Shown here: positions 22,533-35,259 of the stretch, one piece after another
Layout of the letters: every line of letters begins with the position of its first letter
Numbering within the stretch: position 1 is the first letter of the stretch
Source: Nemophila menziesii
Lineage: Eukaryota > Streptophyta > Magnoliopsida > Boraginales > Hydrophyllaceae
Assembly (NCBI GenBank): GCA_029959085.1
Contig: JARWIR010000008.1
Coordinates: 18,338,001-18,402,000 of the forward strand
Reading direction: 5' to 3'
DNA: 64,000 nucleotides
The notes under the pieces: model-generated
What the model was told of the DNA's origin: nothing
Database searches by the model: none
The model's input: the letters and a program-made list of their open reading frames with translations, nothing else
Program-made: the position numbers and the translations under genes

Positions 22533-23470
22533 TGACAAAGCACAAAACGTCGCACTCATCATCACTATTGGCCCGAGGACATAGTCTAAGGCAGAAAACA
22601 AAATAACAGAGATGTGTACGTATAGACATAGGAATCGGTTCGATCATAGTAGGTAATTGAACGATAATGAGTGTTAATAACCGCGTACCTTACTCTTGAT
22701 CACTATCAGGGAACTTTTTCCACTCTCTCGGGATATGACCGCGAGCTAGTTAACCTGCTTGCTTCTCCGAGCCATCCTGAAATCAGAAACTAAGTTAGGA
22801 CCACATGGAGGTGCACTCCCAATAACACTCTAACGCTCAACATTAGCATTGTTTCTATCGGGCATTACTTAACCCAAGTAATTATAGAGACTTAAATTGA
22901 TTGTATAACGATTAGAAAGAGAAAGATAGAGAGTTTATGTGGTACTCAGAGTGTGTCGCTTATGTGACCCAGAGTGTGTCGATTATATTGTGCAAAGGGG
23001 TATCTATAGTTACCGAATGGGAACGCGGGATGCTGTTGCATGGCGCTGTATTATTCGAAGATGGCTGCATAAGATAAGTTAGAAGGGAAATCCTTTATGT
23101 TGATATGGTCTTTATATCTTGTGATGTGAATACTCTTAGGGTACTATGAAAACCTATCATCGAAAAAGATTGACCTTGCTCTTCCTCAGGCGACTATGCT
23201 ATACTTTTGGATTACAACGTTGTATATTCGACTCTGATTAGCAGAATCTTTTCAGGTTAGGCCAAGTATCGATATTATATTTATCATCAATTAAACCAAT
23301 CTGTACTTACCCTACTAAGAAGACCCCTTATGACAACACTTATTTCATTTACTTTCGGTCTCCTAGTTTTGCAAATAAAATTTTCACACTTGTAATTACT
23401 ACTACCATTCAGACGAGAATAAAACAAATTTACTAATACCATAGTATTATTTTTTACTTTGGAAATCAAT
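22533..23470 (-). mobile_element. Probable LTR and leader of the Tat-like element
   Basis: This is sequence upstream of the PBS on the minus strand, without coding potential. The outer boundary is not defined because no second LTR copy is present. It is placed by position only. Confidence 0.35.
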
Positions 23471-23666
23471 AAGAAAAAAAAAATCCTATACTTTGGTGAT
23501 AAAAATTGCCCACCTTAGATATAGGACCACAAACCCCTAAAGGGGCATTAGTTTTAGTGCAGTCTGCTGCAAAATATAGAAAGCCTACGCCGACAAAGAA
23601 ATCCCATCGTTTTAATGCTATCAAAAATGTAACTGCTTGTTTGTTAACTTCACTTGTCCATCTATG

Positions 23667-23673
23667 TATATAA
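23667..23673 (+). promoter_or_regulatory. TATA box of the SHN/WIN1-like gene
   Basis: TATATAA lies 76 bp upstream of the start codon, which would put the transcription start near 23700. Confidence 0.55.
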
Positions 23674-23748
23674 TCTCTACACTCCCACTAGTCTCCAGTG
23701 TATAACTGTCTAACTTCCACATATCTCTACTTATTTTTTGACAAGATC

Positions 23749-24444
23749 ATGGTACAGACGAAGAAATTTAGAGGAGTCAGGCAACGCCATTGGGGATCTT
23801 GGGTGTCTGAAATTCGTCACCCTTTATTGTACTTTCCCCCTCTTTGCTTTGCTCCCGCTAGTTAAGCGGGAATGCTTGTATTTTCTTTTAATGATAGTAT
23901 TATTATATGTCACTGATTCTTCAAGTTCATGCATGCAATGAGTTTATAATTAAGTTTATTTGTTTCTTGTTATAGGAAGAGAAGGGTGTGGCTAGGTACA
24001 TTTGAAACTGCCGAGGAAGCTGCAAAGGCATATGACGAGGCTGCGGTTTTAATGAGCGGAAGAAATGCAAAAACAAACTTCCCAGTAGCAGCCAATATTG
24101 GCGAAAGTGATAATATTTCATCAGCATCATCTTCAAGCTCGCTTTCTGCAATCTTAAGTGCGAAGCTTCGCAAGAGCTGCAAATCACCATCACCATCTCT
24201 CACTTGCCTAAGGCTTGACACTGAAAGTTCACATATTGGTGTATGGCAAAAGCGAGCCGGAGCACGTTCTGATTCCGATTGGGTGATGACTGTTGATTTA
24301 AGTAAGAAAAATGAGCACGAAATAATGCCGCCACCAGTTACATCTGAGACCACAGTAGTTGATAAAGACGGTGGTGGAGATGGTAGGGATGAAGAGGAGA
24401 GAATTGCTTTGCAAATGATTGAAGAGCTTCTCAACAGAAATTAA
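23749..24444 (+). CDS. AP2/ERF transcription factor, SHINE/WIN1 group
   Basis: Coding sequence is join(23749..23828, 23976..24444), 182 residues, with a 147-bp GT-AG intron inside the AP2 domain at RHPLL/KRR. The protein starts [20 protein letters not shown] and continues with [19 protein letters not shown] and [11 protein letters not shown], a complete AP2/ERF DNA-binding domain (about residues 6-61). The middle motif ([39 protein letters not shown]) and the C-terminal [10 protein letters not shown] motif define the SHN clade. Members bind GCC-box-like sites in the nucleus and activate cutin and wax genes. The length is slightly below the ~199 residues of Arabidopsis WIN1. No disabling change is seen. 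It is the only clearly intact host gene here. Paralogues cannot be told apart, so no symbol is given. Confidence 0.95.
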
Positions 24445-24526
24445 ACCAACTACATTAACAATATGGGTCATCAATCTTAATGCCTGTGTTTCTGTCATGG
24501 GTATCTTGTTTTCAATATTACAGGAT

Positions 24527-24532
24527 AATAAA
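24527..24532 (+). terminator. Poly(A) signal of the SHN/WIN1-like gene
   Basis: AATAAA lies 83 bp after the stop codon, in a normal 3'-UTR position. Confidence 0.5.
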
Positions 24533-24930
24533 TGTTAGTTACAAACGTTGCATTGAATTGAACTATCGTTGTCGTACTCACAAAATGAGATCGAGGTGTT
24601 GTCTAAAACAAGTATGTTATATATAAATTCTGATATTTTTACTAAGTTCCCTATTCATTTTATTTTAATCCGCGGCTTAACTATTTTATAAAGGGAATAC
24701 TCAATAAACCCTTAGAGACTTATGTATTTGCCACATCAACCGCCGTAGTAACCAACTTTTTCTATATCTAAAAAAAAAACGTTAGACAATTGATAATAGT
24801 TAACAAACTATGCTAACTATATATCATACCATTATATGATGTTTAAACAGCATGCCAACAACTTTTAAGTAACATTTAATAGTTGTATAATTGTAAAACT
24901 TTGTTTCTTATAATTTTAGAAATGAGAGAT

Positions 24931-26720
24931 TGGTGTCTCCTTGTGTGTTCTAAATAAACACACCTAAAAAGGCAAGACACGTACCGCAAGTGTACGGGTT
25001 ATCCAAGTAATATCCGGCAAACGGGATTTCGATCTCAGAGACGGATTAGGTAAGACTAAGGTGTTATGCAATAAATGTAAATAGTTGCTTGAATGACAAT
25101 TAAAAGTAAAAGAAATAGATTTTTGTTTGGTTTTTGTTTAAGAACTAAAGTGCAATTAAAGTAAAATATTAAACTAAATTAAGACTAATGCAAGAAAATA
25201 AAATATGAAGAGACGCAAGGATGAGAGAATAGTACTTGAGTCACGCTAGGTTTCACCAAAATAAACTTGATTAATGCTTCTTCTAAGGGACAAATTAGTA
25301 AATAGTAATAGTCGGGATTCTAGATTCTCCTAACCCCCGTCAGGGTGGACTTAGGAGCTACTCTCAGATGTTACGAACCCCGCCAGGGCGATCATCATCC
25401 ACCTTCGAATGTCAGGTTCTCTACCCAATTGGCTATAAGATTAACTAAGTCCGTCAGGATCAATAATTTCTATCTTACGTTTATTACATATGTCTGTAAT
25501 TAAACTCCCCGTCAAGATGATCACTTCCCCACCAAAGTGAATAGCCTAGTTACTCAAACCTACCCTTGATTCGCGACGTCAATAATAGTGAAATTAACTT
25601 ACGATAGTAAACAATACTAAATTACTCAATTCGAATTAAATTATAAAAGTCCCAAATCAGAAAACATCAATTAAATAAATTAAGGTTCAACCCATATAGC
25701 AATTCTCAAGCATTTAAGAAGTTTAGCTCATAACGGAAAATAAAACAAGAAAATAAAATTAAAAGACATAATGTGTATAAATATAAAATAAATAAAACCT
25801 AATGAAGAGGTTGGGTTTGGCTTAGAATTGGAGAAGATGACTGCTCCAGCTCTCAGCTTTCTTCCTTCCTGCTTGCTCTGACTTGAATCCTTAAGTCTCT
25901 TTGATAATTATATGAAGTGTGTATAAAAGAGGAGGCTAAGGGGTGTATTTATATGTGTTAGAAATTCCTAGGTCGAATTTACTTGGAGTGCAAGACAAGT
26001 CGAGAACTCTTTAATTCGTAACCTTACAATCTAGGAAAGGTAAGATTCTGCTGCTGATTTGTTTTGGTCATATCTCTTTCAATACTTATCCGTTTGAGGA
26101 GTTCCAGTAGTCGAAACCGCTTGTCTCGGAAAGCTCTTTCCAGTGGTCCGGACAATTCTCTCAAATTCCTATCCAATCTTAAGTTATGGACTCGTCTTTG
26201 AAACGTGGCTGGAATTTTAGATTCATATGGCAGTTTTATATTTTCCTTCTTTGCATATATCCTTCCTTAATATTCTTATTTCCATGTAAATCTCTTTCAT
26301 TTACTTCTTTTACTTGACTTGGTCTCTAATTAATTGTCATATATCTTTTAAAGCTTCACATTAAATAAATAATTAAACCGCATATGCTTTAAAAATAATA
26401 AATCAATAATTCAAGACTAGAAATAGGAAAGTTCACTCTAAAATTAGAAACTCGACTCAAATACTTCCTAACACACTAAAATTAAGCTAAGACTCTAATT
26501 CTCACTTCTCCTCCTTGTATTGGAATTCAAGAACATACTATCTTTGCACTATAAATAATCAAATTAACACACAAAAGCTCTAAAAATACAAATAGTCTAA
26601 ATCCAAGAGGAGAAAATGCAATATGACTAAATATGCATAAAAGTCTAGCTAATAAGTCAATAATTCACCTAAAATGGTGTTTCCAGAGGGCTAATATTTA
26701 GAACAAATAGGGAGACATCA
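24931..26720 (-). mobile_element. Solo Athila LTR with 5-bp target duplication
   Basis: TGGTGTCTCC opens the repeat and GGAGACATCA closes it. It is flanked on both sides by GAGAT (24926-24930 and 26721-26725). It is 1,790 bp long and is the reverse-oriented relative of the LTR at 2411-4189. A solo LTR between target duplications indicates LTR-LTR recombination. It lies about 490 bp downstream of the SHN-like stop codon. Confidence 0.93.
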
Positions 26721-26807
26721 GAGATTTAAAATTTGAATAGTACAATGACCTTTGATTAGTAATAGAAATAGTTAGAATTACAGAAAATAAAACAGCAAAA
26801 GAAAAAA

Positions 26808-27346
26808 GAAGAGTTTGAGTTTTAGGAAAATTTCTAGAACTCAGAATCTGAGTTTTGGAAATTTTTCCCAGAACTCAAACTGTTTTTCAAATCAAAGGTA
26901 AAAATATAAAGATAATGTCGTATATTGTATATTATGATATTTATTACTTCACAAACATTAAAAATGAACTAAAAAATCCAAACAATATAAAAATGAAGCA
27001 AAAAAGAAGAGCAGATTGAGCTATGGGCAAATTCTCAGAACTCAAAATTTGAATTCCGGGAATTTTCCCATAACTCAAACTGCTTTTTTTTTTGTTGAAA
27101 ATATGTTCCGTAATCCACAAATATATGGTATATATCATATTTTATGATATACTTTTTGTTTGTCACTCACATACACTAATAAAGAAATTAAATATATCAA
27201 AAATGCAAAAACAAATCCAAAAAGGAGAACAATTTGAGTTATGGGAAAATTTTTGGACCTCAGAATCTGAAATCTAGGAAGATTCCCGGAACTCAAACTA
27301 CTCTTTTTTTTTGCTACATTTTTATTCTGTAATCTACGAACATATG
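26808..27346 (+). repeat. ~200-bp tandem repeat, left part
   Basis: Three degenerate copies begin at about 26808, 27007 and 27223. Each has a GAAAATTT...CAGAACTCA segment, a poly-T stretch and ATATGGTATAT/TTATGATAT. The third copy is interrupted at 27347 by an Athila element and resumes at 38295. Confidence 0.75.
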
Positions 27347-27351
27347 GTATA

Positions 27352-28739
27352 TGGTGGTGGAAAATGTGTGATAAAATAATAGACTAACACCTTATACTAC
27401 CACGATAAACTCTCCGCAAGTGAACGGATGGCTTGCAAGTAATAAGTAAGTAAAACATATATCGATCTCAAGGACTACGAAAGTTAGTTTATAAATAGTG
27501 TAATCAATAAATGGACTAGAAATAGTTGGTAAAATAATACAGAAAGACACTAAAATATTTATTTGTTTTTTATGACTCTAAATAGACTTAAATTAAAGAA
27601 GCAAACTAAAATAGAATAAATAGAAGCTTATGATAGTTTAGCTTGAGAACTAGCAAGTATTCCCCACTAGCCTTGTTCTATGATTAATACCTAAAAAAGA
27701 ACAGTGTGATATACAATAGACGGGATTCTAAATTCATCCTAACCCCCTTCCAGGTGTTAACTCAATTACTATGGTAATCCTATACATGCGCATCACAAGA
27801 ACTACAGACATTAATTCAAAGAACATAATACAGAGCTATCACTATTGGATTTAATTAAATGTAAAAGGACGTCCCAAATTAAATAACAATAAACAAGTCT
27901 AGGGTTCATACCCATATGCTAATCTCAAGCTAAATACATTAGTTCATAAGAAAGAAATAAGAATACAGAATCACAAACGGGAGGAACAACTTCCAAGATC
28001 TTTCTTCTCTTCTTCATACATTAGTTCATAAGAAATAAATAAGAATACAGAATCACAAGCGGGAAGGGTTGGAATGGCAGGAACAGCTTCCAAGCTTTTT
28101 CTTCTCTCTTGCTCTAGGCTTCTTATTAGCCTTTAGATGATTATGGACTGACCAACGATGATTTCTCTAAGGTAGGAATGGATATATATGGGTCTTTGGT
28201 CGAAATATGGAGTAATCCCCAAGTTAAGGATCCAGATCTTACCAAAATTTGTATTCCTAAATTGTAGGACACGATAAACCTGTACAGATTTTGATTTGGT
28301 CATATCTCTTTCTTACTTATCGTATTTTGATTATGGAAACGACCGCAATTAAAAGATCTATCTGCTCATATAAAAGGATCTTCTTAATTCCCGACCGAAT
28401 TTCTGCAGCAATTTAATTTGTGGACATATCTGCATTTTTGGCAGTTTCTTTACTTTCCAAATATATCCAAACTTTTTCTTTTTGACTTTGACTAAGGGAT
28501 TTTCTTTATTTTTCCACTTCAAATCAGTTTCCATAGGTGTAATATCTTCTATATACCTAAGTTCTACTCAAATTACACACAAATTACGCGTAAAAGCTCA
28601 TAAAATAGCAAAACACCTAAAACTAGACAAGAAAGGGCAAAGTATGAATAAATGTGGGGAAATCCCAAAATTAAATACGAAATACCCCTAAAATAATCTC
28701 GAAAGTATAGATTAATATATCACAAATATGGAGACATCA
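27352..28739 (-). mobile_element. 3' LTR of the 27352-38294 element
   Basis: Starts TGGTGGTGGAAAATGTGTGA and ends GGAGACATCA. It is 1,388 bp long and collinear with 36910-38294. Confidence 0.9.
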
Positions 28740-28740
28740 A

Positions 28741-28752
28741 GACCCCCATCTC
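28741..28752 (-). promoter_or_regulatory. Polypurine tract
   Basis: On the minus strand GAGATGGGGGTC sits directly before the 3' LTR, where the plus-strand primer of reverse transcription is expected. Confidence 0.65.
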
Positions 28753-28814
28753 AAAGTAGTATCATCCCAATACAATAAAGATAAGAATCAATAGGGTAGT
28801 CAACAATAAATATG

Positions 28815-28853
28815 GAAGAAGAAGAAGAAGAAGAAGAAGAAGAAGAAGAAGAA
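28815..28853 (+). repeat. (GAA)n microsatellite
   Basis: Thirteen uninterrupted GAA units in the 3' internal region of the element. Confidence 0.95.
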
Positions 28854-29742
28854 AACAATAAATGATACTAGAGAAAAATGTCTAAAAAGTCTCATGTAGT
28901 AATGTTAAAGAAATAATGCACACACATGCTTAATATACACATAATTAACAATCCATAAATTCAAGTCCAGATTAACTCGCCATGATAGAAGAAAAGGTCT
29001 TCAACTCAGTTTATGTTAACGGCTATAAGGTAAGCATATGTCCTAATATAGTATCCAATGGTCCACTCACCTATGCCCTAATTCTTCCATTGTTCCTCCA
29101 TCAAGTAGTTAGAAACTATAAGGTCTGTATGATTATAACGTTGGCTTAGAAATGATATAATATGTATTTGGATAATGAAAAGTGAGTTTGTGGATCTCTC
29201 CTTACTTTCCATCAACGAATCGCCCTAGAGCTTGAGTTTCACTCGAAGATGTTTTCACTCAACCCAATTTTTGATGCTCTGATGTGCATCCCCAAATAAC
29301 CCAATAAACATTTTCATGATGATTACATAAAAAATCCACTTTGCCGGTCCAATTCATATATTCTTGTTCATACTTATTTTTTCCTCTTGAAAGCTAGCAA
29401 TGACTCTCTTTTTAATGTGAGATATCATGCTATTTTTTCATTTTTTTTTCTTGTCAATACTTATTCTTTTATCTTGGAAAAGGGTTACAAATAAACTCAT
29501 CATCAATAATATTACAATTACAATTCAAATTTCCCAAACCCAATGTTTCCCAATGATGAACCCCACCACCCCAAACTCAAGCTCTAAAACGACATTGTCT
29601 CAGGGTTGCGATTTGAGTGCGGGTCATATGGATAAATTCTATAAATAAGGGGTATGACTTGTAATGTGGTTTAATAAAAGGCTTTAGAAAGGATCAGAGG
29701 GGCTAAGACGGATAATAATAATCAAATACAAGGGTGAGAAGG

Positions 29743-31327
29743 TGATGTCTCCTTAATTGTTCGTATTTTCGACCCTTAGGAGACATCATTTTTGGTGTTT
29801 ATTTGACTATTTAGATAGACTTTTGGTGCTAATATGCAATAATCCGGAATTTCCATTTTATTTCTAGTAATTTTGATTTATTAAACTTTTGCGCATAATA
29901 TTGGTATTTTTAGTGTAAAGTTTACAGGTTTTAGATGTTAGCTAGAAGAGGAATCCGAGGAGAAAGTCAAAGATCGTGATATAGAGGCAAGACTTGAAGA
30001 TAAATCCCGAAAATATTATTTTTAGAGCTGAAAATCTGCTTTCCATGCCATAGATTGCTGATTTCGAGGTGCTTAAGAGATGATTTAGCCGCTGACCTTT
30101 GAAGAGAAAACATTCCTTATCGAGTTACGGAACTTTAGCAACTGGAATGAGGTCAATCGGAGTCATAACGAAGCGGGAAAAGCTGTTTTAGTGAAGGTGT
30201 ATCAGCAGTTACGGGATTTGGGCTTAATTAGTGGACTTGGGCTTTTCTAATTTTTACTTAATCCTTAAGTAAAAGCCCTAATCCGATTTTTAACCTTATA
30301 AAAGGAGCTTTTGACCTCAGTATTTCTCACCTCTCATTTTATTCTTCAAATTAAATCATCATTAGAAGAGAGCGTCCAGAGAGAAAGTCAGAAGCAAGGA
30401 AAAGGAGAAAGCTTAGCGCTGGAGAAAGTCATCTTCTCCAAATCACAGCCAAACCCGATTCTTAATTAGGTTCTATCTTTTATTTCTGTAATTGAAGAAC
30501 ATGAATTCTTTCTGTTTTAATTTAGTATTTCTTTTTAATATGAGCTAAACAATTCATAGTGCTTGAGAACAAACAATGGGTGAATCCCAATCTTATTAAT
30601 TAACAAATGTTGAATTTGGGTTTTTATTGAATTAAACTAAATTAGGGCTTTTACTCTTTTCGATAAATTGAGATTATTTTACTGTTTTTGGAGTAGCTAA
30701 CTAAGAACAGGTGTTAGTATCTAGGCTATTCCAATTAGTGGCGATTGGATCATCCTGACGGAGGGTTTAGGTACAGAACCATTTATTCAATCTAGGATAG
30801 AAGTTAATGATTCTGACGAGCTTAGCTAATCCTAGGGCCAATGAGGTAATAAAACTTAATCATCCAACAGTGGATCATATTTACCCTGACGGGACTAGTG
30901 ACACCCTAGGATCGCCTTATAGTCCACCCTGACGGGGGTATAAGGAATTTAGAATCCCGACCATTGTAATTGACCAATTTAGCCCTTAAACAACATAAGT
31001 TAGGAAATAGGATTGGGAGGATCCTTGCGTTCTCAAGTGCTACTTCTCATATTGCGTTTTACATCATTTTACTTGTGTCTTAGCTTTTATTTGCATTTTA
31101 ATAATTGTCTTTCATTTACTTAGCATTAATACAAAACCAAACAAACATATTTCATTTACTTGCTTTCATAAGTGCAATCCATCATTATTTGCTAAACATT
31201 GTAGTCAACCATCCCGTCCTTGGAACGAATCTGTATTATCCTTATTACTACTTGGGACAACCGTACACTTGCGGTTGTGGTTCGATTATCTTTTGCATTT
31301 ATTTTTAGAACACACAAAGGACCACCA
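29743..31327 (+). mobile_element. Nested solo Athila LTR with target duplication
   Basis: It begins TGATGTCTCC and ends GGACCACCA, and is flanked by GAAGG (29738-29742 and 31328-31332). It is 1,585 bp, in the opposite orientation to the host element. It contains the family landmarks GACGGGGGTATAAGGAATTT and GTACACTTGCGG. Confidence 0.92.
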
Positions 31328-31343
31328 GAAGGCTTCAAGTGGC

Positions 31344-32450
31344 TTTTTTTTGGTCAAAAAAGGAATTACAAGAATGAAAGCTACCCTATACCCCTAGTAT
31401 TATACAGATTATTAATACTACTAAAGAACTCGATAATCGAATCACAAGGACATCTAGATATATCGATGCTAAGCCTTACACACTTGGCCATCATATCAGC
31501 TACACCGATAAATTCCTTCCGCACATGAACCACTTTCTGATTTGGGAATCGTCTTATCCACCTCCAGGCTTCAGAACCCATTGGGCGGATCCTCCAATTG
31601 ATTCCATTCCTATGATTAATACCTTGAACAACTTCAAGGTTTTCAGAGTAGAATAAACAACTCTGGAGATTGAGACCTGCTGCAGATCTCATGGCAAAGA
31701 GAATATCCCTAGCTTCTCCCTCCACGATGCCATTAATTCTTCTCTCTTAGTGATATTGTGTTTAACTTCCCCTTCTTTGTTCATTGAAATATAAACCATA
31801 CTAGTCGGGTCCCAACTGCTCATAAATGATGAATCATTCAGCCAAATATTATCAGCTTCATCCAAGAGAAATGGATTTTCTCCAGCCTCAATAAGACTCC
31901 CATTACACAAATTGATATCACCTTCTCTTATACAAGTATTAATTTCCCCAAATAAATATTGAATTGTAGATTTTGTTTTATAAACAATCTCCCAACTATT
32001 CCAGTTCTTCTTCTCAAAGGAAACCATTCATCCTCGCCTTCCAAATATTCCATAATGTAGTTACAATGGTTGTCGTTACCAGCCACGATCCCATCCATTT
32101 CTTGTGTAAGTATCAGCAGCATTCTCAATCCAATCGCCTATTTTACCACTAAAATTTTCATAAATCTTACATTTAAGATGTGAATTTGCCCAAACACCTT
32201 TGCTGAAAGGGCACTTAAGAAGGATATGTTCAATCGTTTCAGCTTCGGCTTCACACCATTCACAAATGTCACTCTCAAGAAATTTATTTTACTTCAGATT
32301 ACATTTCGTGGGGACAACATTGTTGTGGATTTTTCCAAGCAAAACTACGTATTTTAAGGGGAACATTAGACTTCCAGATTAGATTATATAATTTTTTGTT
32401 AACGAGTTCCCCATCTCTAGATGACTAACCCTCATTGTCACACTCTATTT
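31344..32450 (-). mobile_element. LINE (L1-type) 3' fragment, minus strand
   Basis: Its 3' end is marked by an A-tail on the minus strand (T-run 31344-31351). It carries zinc-binding RVT and RNase H-like coding sequence. It is 5' truncated at about 32450, where Athila post-pol sequence resumes. No clear target duplication was found. Confidence 0.75.
31381..32300 (-). pseudogene. LINE ORF2 C-terminus: zf-RVT and RNase H-like domain (broken)
   Basis: Near 32290-32200 the minus strand encodes ESDICEWCEAEAETIEHILL followed by KCPFSKGVWAN, a zf-RVT finger. The RNase H-like part follows. The frame at 31725-31381 contains MEGEARDILFAMRSAAGLNL, ENLEVVQGI, RIRPMGSEAWRWIRRFPNQ and HVRKEFIGVADMMAK. It ends RGIG just before the A-tail. 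Frameshifts near 32030 and 31720 break it. Confidence 0.8.
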
Positions 32451-34470
32451 GGACTAAATGATGATAACCGGATTTCGTAAATTTTTCACTATTAGTTCAT
32501 AGACAAGCGGGTTTTTAACTAATTTAAAACCTCAAGTTCTACACACCCATAACTCTCCCTAATATCCAACTTAACACTTCATACGTATTGCTTGTTAATC
32601 TTCCCTATCTTTTATTTCCTGTTTTCATATATGCATACTAAATATATTTGTGACACCGTTCAAGAACATACTACCTACTATCATTGAATTAATTAAAACA
32701 TGATCAATAGGGACATTCACTATATTCTATGCCAATTCTAACCCTAAATTTTTTAAATTTTATGCAAAAACTAAAAGGAAGATGAGGACAACGAATCCCC
32801 ACCCCCAACTCAAAAATGAGTTGTGTCCCCACGACTCGAAAAAGACTTAATAAAGAAATAAAATTTAAACTAACACATAACACATAAGCAGTTAAGGAGA
32901 AGGATTAGAGGGTGATACCTGGCCAAAACTATGTTCTCCCATTCATAATCATGAGGGGATTCGTCTCATATTTCCAACATAGACATGATTCCATCAATAT
33001 TGTTGTTATCTTCAATTGTTGCGTGATGCAGTATTGAGTTCTATCTTCTAGTTTCGTAATTCGTTTCATTAACATCACTGTCCACTCTGGCGGTGTAGAA
33101 ACACCTTCTGTTTTTGTTTGAAAATTGTAAGATGAACCTTGACCCTTGGTTGTTGGTTTCTTCTCTTTAGGCTTGGCTGGTATCCTATTTCTCATGTTAT
33201 ATATACTTAGTGGTAGTTACCTCGAGCTTTGGTTCTTTGAACTTGGATCATCAAGATCAATGACTTTCTCTATTGTAGGTCCTAGTAAATTAATTTTTCT
33301 TCCCTAAGATCTGACACTTCCTCTTGTAATCCATATCCTCTGTTTTGTTCGTCATCTTTGTTAACCCACAACTCAAGATGCACCAAGTATGAGATTCAGT
33401 TTTGAATGATTGGTGTGGCTTGAGGTTGTTGTTTGGATGGAGGATTATGAATAGTTGGGGAAGGAACAATTTACTTCTGAAGGAAGAAATCTTGATCAAG
33501 CTTCAAGGTGTTTTTATAGAGTCTTGGACTGAAATTTTCGTTCTTAGGAGGTTAGAAGAGGCCAGGTTTAGGTCTTGTAGGTTTAAAATCCAACAAGGAC
33601 TCATATTTAGCTTTTGAACCTACCTATTGTGGTGCACCGCGGTGAAAGTGTGGTGTACCACTGCTGACGTCATACCTTCTTCTACCCGTGTCACGGTCTT
33701 GCGCAATCGATGAAACGGTTTAGGCGCGGTGCTCAGCGTGATATTACTTTGGATGTCTTGCTCGTGGAATTGTACCTGATTTCGCATACCGTGGTGAAGG
33801 TTTTGGAGCTGCGCTGTACCGCATGGGTTGTGCGGTGTACCGTGTGACTTGTCTGATTCGTACCGTGTCACGGTGTGTCGCACGTGACGACACGGTTTTT
33901 CCTTAGATGTCCTTGCACATGAAACAAAATTCTAGACCTTTGTAACAATTTTCTTGAGTGCGGTACACCGCATGTAGGGCGTGGTGCACCACAATAATCT
34001 GCTGGTTTTTGCCCAGAAAATTCGTTTTTTTATTTTACCTCCAAATCAATTTTTCTCCACTCCATTAGGTAGATATCGAAAAAATATGTGATTTAGACTC
34101 GAGAAAAAGTAAATTCCGACTTCCGAACACAAAGTTATGGCCTTGTAAAGTTTTCCAAACCGTGGCACTGTTTTTTGCAATTAACGACATGGTTTAAGTG
34201 CGGTGCACCGTGGGAAGTTGCGGTGTACCACAATTTCGGTCTGTGCAGCACTCTGTAACTTTAAAAAACTTTCAATTTTTCACCCAAAACTCGAAGCTTT
34301 ACATACCTACACATCAAAAACACTCATACCTTCCTTAAAACTGCAATATGCACTCAAAAATACATAAACTAACTAAAAAGAACAAAAACATTAAAACATA
34401 AAGGATTGTGGGATGTCTCTCGAAAGGCACTTTTGTTTAACCTTTTCCAAAGTTCGACGTGTTACCTCTG
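32451..34470 (-). mobile_element. Post-pol (env-like) region of the 27352-38294 element
   Basis: Collinear with 7620-9745. After the integrase stop at 34471 comes the TCGAGAGACATCCCACAATC-type signature, then about 2 kb of degenerate sequence. A minus-strand frame at 33195-32929 (KPKEKKPTTKGQGSS) may be a remnant of the third Athila ORF. Confidence 0.65.
33625..34250. repeat. GC-rich array of GCGGTGTACCG-like palindromic words
   Basis: Words such as GTGGTGCACCGCGGTG, GCGGTGTACCGTGTGAC, GCGGTACACCGCATG and GCGGTGCACCGTGGGA recur about ten times over 620 bp. It occupies the same place as the array at 9265-9535 but with a different core sequence. Confidence 0.65.
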
Positions 34471-34848
34471 TTATTTCTTTTTATAGCCTCCCCAACACTG
34501 AGTGAGATTATCAACATCTACCAATCTGAGTTTGCAACTCTCTCTAGTTTTTATTTTTACAAATCCTGCTGAAACAACTTGAATGACGAAGTATGGCCCT
34601 ATCCAAGAAATTTTATGTTTAGGGATTTGGAGATTTCCATTCTACCACGTCTGCCACCCCAAACCCATCTTCTTTTCCATGGTGTCTTGGGGGCTTACAT
34701 ATTCTGGATTTTTTGTCACAACTCTGATTGTCGATAGTTCTCGTGACTGCTTTTCTTCTTCTTTCCCGAAACATAGAATGTTTCAGAATCATCTTCAATA
34801 GTAGAGTCACGGTCCCCTCATTCATATTGACTATGGTGTCACTTGTGG
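34471..34848 (-). pseudogene. Protease end joined to integrase C-terminal tail
   Basis: The minus strand continues the protease with PILATSDTIVNMNEGTVTLL. After a frame change it encodes GPYFVIQVVSAGFVKIKTRE and DVDNLTQCWGGYKKK, then stops at 34471. The second part fits the C-terminal end of Athila integrase. The RT-RNase H-integrase core is deleted between them. Confidence 0.75.
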
Positions 34849-35253
34849 CTAGGATCGGACACCCAAGTATGAATGGGACGTTCTTATTTGCTCTATAGTC
34901 AAAATAATAAAATCCATGGGAATAACAAGGTTACCTACTTGGACGATCACGTCCTCAATTACACCCCACGGTTTTGCTGTTGATTGATTTACAGGTTGTA
35001 AGATTGCGGATGTCAGTTTTGCATCACTAATACCAATCTTCTTGAATATACTTTTGGGCATAATATTCACACTCGCCCCCAAATCACACATTTCCCTTCC
35101 TTGAAGTATACCACCTATTTTGATTGAGAGGTTGAAACCTCCAGGATCTTTAAGCTTTGGCGGTAACTTTCGTTGAACTTGCGCCGATATCCATTCGTTG
35201 AGTGCCACAGTCTTGGATTCTGCGAACTTATCTTTATTGGAGAGTGCCTCCAT
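34849..35253 (-). pseudogene. Athila aspartic protease domain
   Basis: The frame contains RKLPPKLKDPGGFNLSIKIG, then CDLGASVNIMPKSIFKKIGI with the DLGAS active-site motif usual in Athila, and VIEDVIVQVGNLVIPMDFII. It follows the gag frames, separated by frameshifts. It would cleave the gag polyprotein in a functional element. Confidence 0.85.
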
Positions 35254-35259
35254 AAAGAA

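Noticed and set aside
23970..24434. 154-codon minus-strand frame over the ERF gene
   Set aside because: Shadow of the second SHN/WIN1-like exon.
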